Position numbers and translations under genes: made by a program. Shown piece by piece: positions 58,710 to 64,000 of a stretch of DNA of 64,000 nucleotides. Origin of the DNA: Liolophura sinensis (Eukaryota > Mollusca > Polyplacophora > Chitonida > Chitonidae). The notes beneath the pieces were generated by a model that saw nothing but the letters and a program-made list of their open reading frames with translations, was not told where the DNA came from and did not search any database. How positions within the stretch are numbered: position 1 is the first letter of the stretch; each line of letters opens with the position of its first letter. The stretch lies in the NCBI RefSeq assembly GCF_032854445.1, contig NC_088302.1, forward strand, positions 34,629,979-34,693,978, given 5' to 3'.

Positions 58710-61697
58710 CTGTTTTGATGGTCGATGCATTTGGAGTATTTGTAAAAGACTGTATATTGCCTTTAGATCTTCATCGACATCGGCGCAATGGATGATTTTT
58801 GGGAGAGTCTCATAGCTGGGAAGAGAATTCGAATGCTTCAGTGAGTTTTTGAGACTTCTTGGATTTAACTTTTAACGGATCAGTAGTTCGTGCTAAAAAA
58901 AAAAGTACTTCAGCTGAGCCATCTGGGAGATTACATTTTTACTAGAGGCTCCTGAACGATTTAGGCTAAGATGGCACTTTTGATATAATTACAGATGTAC
59001 AGCATAGAGAGTAAAACCAGAGCAGCGACGACAGTGTGATACCTGGCAAATGGTCATACATAACCAATCAAAGCCGGTCTCTTGTTGTTTTACCTCAGGT
59101 TAGGTTTTTAATCTAACAGACCGATGAAGGGTAGCTTTCAGCATGGAGGGTATTGCCTTATTTCAGATTCAACCCTGACCCTACGATCCGTACTTCATTC
59201 TGGTCCATCAGTATTGGGGGTTTGACTCTCTGGTGTACCATTGCCTTCTCCCAACAGGGGGCCCAGAGAATCATGTCCATGAAGAACCTCGATCAGGCCA
59301 AAAAGTGAGTTGCGCGAGCAAAATACGAGTTAACAAGCAGTTATGTTTACCTAAGTACACAGGCGGTACTGAACAAGCTCCAATACAGATAACCATAACT
59401 GTGAAATCAACGAGTCACCCCATCATGCTACTGTTGACTGTGGAGAATACACCAAGCGCACCTTAATGCCTAATCCTGTTTTACGCTCATTACGTCCATA
59501 AATCAGATTTATCCACTGGCAACACACTTTGTTCAGCCACACTTACCAAAAGATAAAACTTAATCATGGTAGTATAACAAATATTTGAATAAAACGTCTG
59601 CCATTTTATTTATTTATTTATTTGATTGGTGTTTTACGCCATAGTCAAGAATATTTCCCTCATACGACGACGGCAAGCATTATGGTGGAAAGAATACGGG
59701 CAGAGCCCGTGGGCACCCCACGACCATCCGCAAATTGCTGGAAGACCTTCCCACGTATGACCGGAGAGAAAGTTGGACTCACTGTCACCGTATCGGCGAG
59801 AAAATCCTTGGCCACTGCGCCGAGCTGGCGTGTTAACCACCTCGGCCATATAGGCCCTCTCTGCCATTTTAATATGAAAAACCATGATCATTCAATTTTT
59901 ACTTCAACCACGCAAATTACAATTTTGTAAAGAATTATTATAAGATTAACCGGTCTGTTAAAGGGTGTTGCCTTACAGCATTCCAGCGTTCTACCTCTTC
60001 CTCGTCATAGCTCTCATAGCGGGATTAGGAGCATATGGTCACTATGTCAACAAAGGATGCGACCCGTACGTTCAAGGTGTAATCAATGACGTGAACGGGG
60101 TGAGTGACACCATGTTCTGAAGTGGTAGCAGTAATTAAGTTTTCAAGCCGCAAATCCTTATTAGCCTGTTGTTGACCGATCCATATGCCATTAAAGACAC
60201 CTCTGGTAAAAATCTTGAGTGATCACGATGGATGAAATTTCAATCAGAACCTCTTAAAACACCAGAGGGGTCTGGAGGTGTCAGTTTACCAACGGTAATG
60301 CGGACTTTTTGTCCATTTTCCTTGTGAGTGCAACCGCCAACGTTTGAATATATATTCACCAAATCATATCTTGTGTTTAACTTCAAAGCGTGCAGTCACA
60401 AAAGTGCATGACCAGGTGATGATTTTGTACCTTGACTTTTGTGTTTTGTGATTTCTGTCAGATTCTTCCGTATTTCGTCATAGAACTATGCCAAGACTTG
60501 CCTGGTCTCCCGGGACTGTTCATGGCGTCCCTGTTAAGCGCCTCTCTCAGGTAACTATCGAAAAATCACTCCCAGAATTAATTCGAAAAGTCGGAAACAG
60601 TGAACAACATGATCATTTTATAAAAAAAAAATTATATTGTGGCTGCATTTGAGTTATGTATTCTTTAAACCCTGAAACAATCGTCGTGTGCAAGGAGATG
60701 GTCAGTTGGCACGTTTAAATTCTCTGCTGTTGTAAATTGAAAAAATTTGAATTGAAAGAGTTGAATTCTGGGCTGTCATCGAAAACTGTAATGTTGTACC
60801 ATAGGCATAAATGATCATGTTCTTTTGTTCATCCCACCTTTGACACGTTATGCACATGCGTACCGAGGCATAATTTGAAACAGCTATCTGGCTAATTGAG
60901 TTTCACATTCAGGATTTTCTAAAATTGAAGATTCCTACCTTTGCATGACGACCGTACTCGTTCATCAGCTTAGGTCATCCTGCATGAAGTTAGAGATCAC
61001 CTTGACTTCTGTGAATTACATTTGTACATATCACGTGGTTATGTTTGTCAGTTACTTGTCAAATATATCTGGTCTACCCATGAAAACAACAGCCATCATG
61101 CACAGTTGAAATGCATTTATTATTAAGAATAGTGTAAAATACGGATCCGTAAAAGTGACATGCATGGTTAGAAAAAAATGTAAATAGAAAAAAATAACAA
61201 CATAACAAAAACTAACAAACACAAGTTTTAATTATGTTTTTTTTTTTTTGGCTAAACACTGTTTAATAAAGATCTCGTGCGCACGAGATAATTGTTATGT
61301 CGCGCGCACGACTTAACACAGGTCTCGTGCGCACCACTTAACAAAGATCCCGTGCTCACGACATAATTGTGGATTTCTATTGGTCAATTATCTCGTGAGC
61401 ACGACTTACACATAACTGATTTTTGAAAGTTGTGTATGTGCTGTTTTTTTTTTTTTTGCTATGATTTAAAAATTTGTTTCTATCCACCATGTCACTTTAC
61501 GTCTCCATAGTGAACAGTGTTAACTCCTGGTTAAAGATACATGCATAAAACGGATAACGTTTTTTCCCTGTTTTAATGTTACAGCACTATGTCTTCATGT
61601 ATGAACAGCATCGCAGCTGTAGCCCTCACTGATTTTGTCCAGGCGTTCAAGCTCAGTATGACAGACAGTTGTGCCACGTGGACCGCCAAGAGCTTGG
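51822..61697 (+). CDS. SLC5-family sodium/solute symporter (SMCT/SMVT-like), 3'-incomplete
   Basis: Ten exons place cleanly: 51822-52166, 52996-53064, 53919-53970, 56490-56557, 57946-58026, 58767-58840, 59167-59304, 59979-60099, 60462-60550, 61585-61697 (383 codons; the family is usually about 550-650 residues, so the rest lies beyond the window). The product is a plasma-membrane sodium-coupled transporter with a LeuT-like fold. Visible are transmembrane helix 1 (DFVICFLTVGVSVTTGLY), the conserved ALSVAVSYMSSGLVVGLPAE segment, the loop NITSTYE/YLELRF joined across exons 1-2, GGYTAVIWTDVFQ, and the symporter signature GLPGLFMASLLSASLSTMSS, whose serines belong to the sodium site region in this family. 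The first ATG sits in AAGATGGCGGC with an A at -3. It resembles SLC5A8/A12 and SLC5A6; the substrate (monocarboxylate, vitamin, iodide) cannot be told from sequence by eye. Confidence 0.93.
52245..52335 (+). repeat. Interspersed repeat fragment in SLC5 intron 1
   Basis: AAATGACTATGGCATTACGC and CGGCAATATTTCAGCC match the fragment at 1440-1530. The rest of intron 1 (52336-52995) shows nothing recognisable. Confidence 0.6.
53150..53290 (+). mobile_element. Highly diverged SINE copy
   Basis: TTTCCTCCAGCCACTAGTGC, AATATTGTTGAGTGTGGCG and CATTCAAATAAATAAATC keep the order of family landmarks. The rest of this intron to 53918 contains only the interspersed repeat described at 53560. Confidence 0.55.
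53560..53695 (+). repeat. Unnamed interspersed repeat (copies at 47265-47390 and 58985-59125)
   Basis: GTACAGCATAGAGAGTAAGA, CAGCGACGACAGTGTGATG and CGGCCTCTTGTCAATTTACC here match 58995-59110 collinearly, with GTACAGCATAGAGAGTAAAA and CAGCGACGACAGTGTGATAC. An inverted partial copy at about 47265-47345 has CAAGAGGCCGTATTTCACTG. Its class is unknown. Confidence 0.7.
54075..54385 (-). mobile_element. Diverged SINE of the tRNA-Ser-headed type
   Basis: CCTTACACGACCGGGGTCAG, TATGGATGGAGGAAACCG and ATTGTAAGGCAAACACCTAT follow the layout of the 42.2-kb copy. The rest of the 2.5-kb intron to 56489 has a common SINE (55700) and no gene. Confidence 0.6.
55700..55858 (+). mobile_element. SINE copy, plus orientation
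   Basis: GAAACCTGCGGATGGTCGTG, GCCCGGTTTCCTCCCACCAT and AAGTGAAATATTCTTGAGTA to CACCAATCAAATATATAAAT match the 3' body almost perfectly. Confidence 0.9.
56520..57345 (+). repeat. Dispersed duplicate of the SLC5 exon 4 3' half and its donor
   Basis: Bases about 56520-56680 (end of exon 4, donor GTAAGTAT and following intron) are repeated at about 57190-57345. In the copy, ATTTTAGGGTTTACCTC and CTGTACACTACAA are kept but the splice junction ACAATAGTAAGT has become ACAAGTATATATAAG. The 510 bases between the copies contain CATCAC/CGTCAAG-rich short repeats (56880-57185). Confidence 0.8.
58165..58475. mobile_element. Diverged SINE (minus) with a SINE tail fragment (plus)
   Basis: TTATTTGATTGTTCGCCATA and AGTATTGTGGGTGGAG open a diverged minus copy. 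At 58428-58472 GAAATATTCTTGAGCGTAAA and ACACCAATCAAATAAATAAA are a plus-oriented tail with an internal deletion. A further diverged plus copy is at 58495-58600 (CAGTTTCCTCCAACCATAAA). Confidence 0.65.
58658..58706. repeat. (TA)n microsatellite
   Basis: An uninterrupted run of about 24 TA units in the intron before SLC5 exon 6. Confidence 0.97.
58985..59125 (+). repeat. Second copy of the unnamed interspersed repeat
   Basis: It shares CAGCATAGAGAGTAA(A/G)ACC, AGCGACGACAGTGTGAT and TCTTGTTGTTTTACC(T/G)CAG with 53560-53695. It ends just before SLC5 exon 7. Confidence 0.7.
59605..59858 (-). mobile_element. Nearly full-length SINE in an SLC5 intron
   Basis: TTTGATTGGTGTTTTACGCC, ACGACGGCAAGCATTATGG and CCCACGACCATCCGCAAATT to GTTAACCACCTCGGCCATAT match the family from tail to head. 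Confidence 0.9.
60551..61259. other. SLC5 intron 9, left part: nothing recognised
   Basis: There are no repeats or open frames of note before the palindrome cluster at 61260. Confidence 0.5.
61260..61415. repeat. Cluster of TCTCGTGCGCACGAGA palindromes
   Basis: ATCTCGTGCGCACGAGAT at 61272-61289 is a perfect 18-base palindrome. It is followed by related half-sites (GTCGCGCGCACGAC, GGTCTCGTGCGCACCAC, GATCCCGTGCTCACGAC, TTATCTCGTGAGCACGAC) separated by ATAATTGT and TTAACA spacers. Flanking T-runs (61238-61248, 61445-61457) may mark the edges. The intron between SLC5 exons 9 and 10 holds nothing else that I recognise. Confidence 0.75.
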
Positions 61698-61949
61698 GTA
61701 CTACCTTATATCAGAAGTATATAATATGACATAAGTATACAACGCACGCTCTATGTGATTCTCAATCTACCTACACCTGATTTGTGAATTAAATCACAGA
61801 AATATCATGTTCTTGGGGTGTTTCTGTTTATAGACAAACACTTTGTAATGCATCCTTGTAAAACTCTAATCCAATGGAAATAACCGGAAGCTCGATGACA
61901 CGCTAAAACTTCTGAACAAATTGAAAGGAATTGCCTGAACTGGTGGACT

Positions 61950-62130
61950 TGAACCATCTGTTGATTTATTTATGTATTTATTTTTTTATTTATTTATTTA
62001 TTTATTTGATTGGAGGTTTACGCCGTGCTCAAAAATATTTAACTGACACGACAGCAGCCATCGTTATGGTGGGATTAAGCGTTAAGCCACGACCATCTGC
62101 AGGTTGCTGCCAGACCTTCCCACGTACTCG
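61950..62130 (-). mobile_element. Truncated SINE copy
   Basis: A TTTATTTATT run, TTGATTGGAGGTTTACGCCG, ATCGTTATGGTGGGATTAAG and CTGCAGGTTGCTGCCAGACC match the family body with a deletion of the purine-rich middle. The stretch between it and the Tc1 element (62131-62397) shows no feature. Confidence 0.8.
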
Positions 62131-62397
62131 GTCAGTTGAGGTCAGATGCAAATTAATTTTCGTGTCAACAAAAATCGCGTTTCTCATAGCTCATTAGTAT
62201 TTCGTTGTCTGTTTTTAGTAACATCGTTCTGGTTGCCCCTCATATCGAAGAGAGCAGAGACACGAGAACTAAAATATGGGGCACGTGCATACTTCTCCAT
62301 ATTTATGCATTTCTGTTCATGTGCAGTAGTATAGTTTTGCAAATATCAACAGAGACTTACGTATATAAAATAGCTTTATATTTAAAGTAGTTTTATA

Positions 62398-63926
62398 CTA
62401 TCCAAAAAAAGAAACGCATAACCCGGTTTTTTGCGGAGGTGATGCAGTCTTTTCAATTATGCATAACTAAATAAGAATTGCTATTCTGCAAATATTTTTT
62501 TACACAGATTAAGGAAGGGTCCATATCTAGACAATAAGGCCATCAACTTGAGGTAAGACACTCACAATGAGTCTCCCACTTGAGTGGAATGTCAGTATCT
62601 GTTGTGACCACCACGGGCACGAATAACAGTTCTGACACGCCTTGTTATGGACTGGATGAGACGCTGGATAGAGGCCTAGGGAATGTTCTGCCACTCCTCC
62701 TGCAAACATGCAACTTGCTCTTGAAGCGTTTGGGGTTGAGGTTGACGTTGGGGTAGGCGTCGATCAAGTTCATCCCACAGATGCTCAATTGGGTTAAGAT
62801 CCGGGGAACGGGACGGCCAGGGTAGCACATTTACATTGTTTTCGGCGAGGAAGTCCCTTGTGACACGTGCCGTGTGCGGTCTGGCGTTGTCCTGCTGGAA
62901 CAACTCCCGCTGAACGTCAATGACAGGTAAGAGGTGTGGCTGCAGGATGGTGTCTCGGTAGCGTACGGCTGTAAGATTTCCCTGAACGTGGACAAGATTT
63001 GTACGACCAGTATACGATATTGCTGCCCACATCATCACACTCCCTCCACCAAATCTGTCCACTTAGCGTACGCAGTTAGGGGCATAACGTTCGTGAGCAC
63101 GTCTGTAAACCCAGTTTCTACCATCACGTCTCTGCAATAGGAATCTGGACTCGTTACTGAACCAAATGCGTCGCCAGTTGCGTAGATTCCATGCAGTTAC
63201 GTTGTTACACCATCGGAGGCGATTGGCGCGATGGTGAGGACGCAGCACGATCCCAACATAGGGCCTCTTGGCTCTCAGTCCATGTTCCCTCAGCCTGTTC
63301 CGCACTGTCTGACCTGATATCCTCCTCAGTCCCGGTATGCTGGCTGCTGTGCTTTCAGCTGTAGCACATCGGTCACGCAAATGGAGGACCCTTATGTAGC
63401 GATCTTGGGCTGCTGTAGTGACACGTGGTCGACCTGAACGCCGACGGTCATTTGTTGTCCCAGTATTGTTGTAGCGGACAGCAAGCCGTGAAATCGTGCT
63501 CTGGCTGACGTGTAGACGCCTAGAAATGGACGATTGGGACTCTCCAGCTTGAAGTCTTCCAATGGCAATATTTCTTGTGACAGTGTCAAGACGTGGCATG
63601 TTGAATCAGCTTGAAAACACCACTTGAAAGAAGCCGATTTCCGGCCCGAAGTTGCGGTTTTATAGTCACACACTGCATGCTTTCCATGCGTAAGTTCGGC
63701 GTGTAAGACTGCACGTGATGCAGTGTGGTGCTGTATTTTTTACTTCTTCCAAAAACGGCCTCCAAACTCAACATTTTCAACCAAGAAATGTTTTGAGGAA
63801 TAAAATGTGTGCTAACTGTTACTATTAACAATATTAAAACACATTTTGCTCATGAAATGAAGACAAAATGTATTTATTTCACTTTAAAATAAAACAAAAC
63901 ACCTATGCGTTTCTTTTTTTGGATAG
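62398..63926 (-). mobile_element. Tc1-family DNA transposon, nearly full length
   Basis: A perfect 23-base inverted repeat starting CTATCCAAAAAAAG lies at 62398-62420 and 63904-63926, flanked on both sides by TA, the Tc1/mariner target duplication. The element is 1529 bp, within the usual 1.3-1.8 kb. It is inserted downstream of the last SLC5 exon seen, presumably in its next intron, in reverse orientation to that gene. Identical ends suggest a fairly recent insertion, although the transposase is broken. Confidence 0.95.
62592..63599 (-). pseudogene. Tc1 transposase, DD34E type, two stops and a lost catalytic Asp
   Basis: The frame from 63599 begins MPRLDTVTRNIAIGRLQAGE, with paired-type helix-turn-helix DNA-binding text and the RRRSGRPRV hook. 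It runs to ARGGHNRY and a TGA at 62592-62594, 336 codons with the stop, normal for the family. An in-frame TAA at 63063-63065 separates NCVR from VDRFGGGSVMMW, and a TAG lies after WQNIP at about 62673-62675. The first catalytic residue, Asp in the usual FSDESRF, is Asn here (FSNESRF). The second (QQDNARPH) and third (SPDLNPIEHLW, 34 residues later) are kept. The enzyme could not work even if the stops were read through. Confidence 0.92.
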
Positions 63927-64000
63927 TATATATATAACAAGTAAGCTGAAATTTCTGTATTTCTAAGCATTTCTGTATTATATAGCACCGAAAACATCAT

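Overview
The window is animal nuclear DNA, most probably from a marine lophotrochozoan (mollusc, brachiopod or a relative). Genes are split by many GT-AG introns, the tetranucleotide-rich word TACATGTA is everywhere, and one tRNA-headed SINE family of the kind abundant in molluscan and other lophotrochozoan genomes recurs about twenty times in both orientations. I see no bacterial or organellar sequence. The species cannot be fixed from sequence alone.

Layout. Positions 1-3100 hold no recognised gene: a diverged repeat pair and a 39-bp minisatellite. From 3637 to 45648 on the minus strand lies one complete gene, SKIC3 (TTC37), the TPR scaffold of the cytoplasmic SKI mRNA-decay complex. I could place 43 coding exons whose phases join, giving about 1579 codons against 1564 residues in human. 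Two exons carry a one-base frame disturbance. From 45.9 to 51.8 kb is the divergent intergenic region (SINE, 40-bp array, palindromic repeat). From 51822 to 61697 on the plus strand are the first ten coding exons (383 codons) of an SLC5-family sodium/solute symporter, closest in feel to the SMCT/SMVT group; its 3' end lies beyond the window. The last intron visible holds a Tc1 transposon (62398-63926) with a dead transposase.

The striking content is how the introns of SKIC3 grew. At least four separate tandem duplications start inside an exon and copy an exon edge together with its splice site: an 84-bp duplication (exon 12), a 177-bp duplication (exon 27), about 39 copies of a 68-bp unit (exon 35) and about 23 copies of a 147-bp unit (exon 38). 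The last two fill their introns with dozens of copies of the exon 3' end plus an intact 5' splice site, so the pre-mRNA should carry some 60 extra U1-like sites. A fifth case, not tandem, copies the edge of exon 4 of the neighbouring SLC5 gene. Other introns hold plain minisatellites (53, 44, 32, 25 and about 116 bp units), a minisatellite that grew inside a SINE, a non-autonomous element inserted into a minisatellite, a related element at 20.4 kb, an LTR-retrotransposon remnant and a second decayed Tc1 fragment.

The two genes have unrelated jobs (mRNA decay and solute uptake) and there is no sign of a shared operon-like or pathway relationship.
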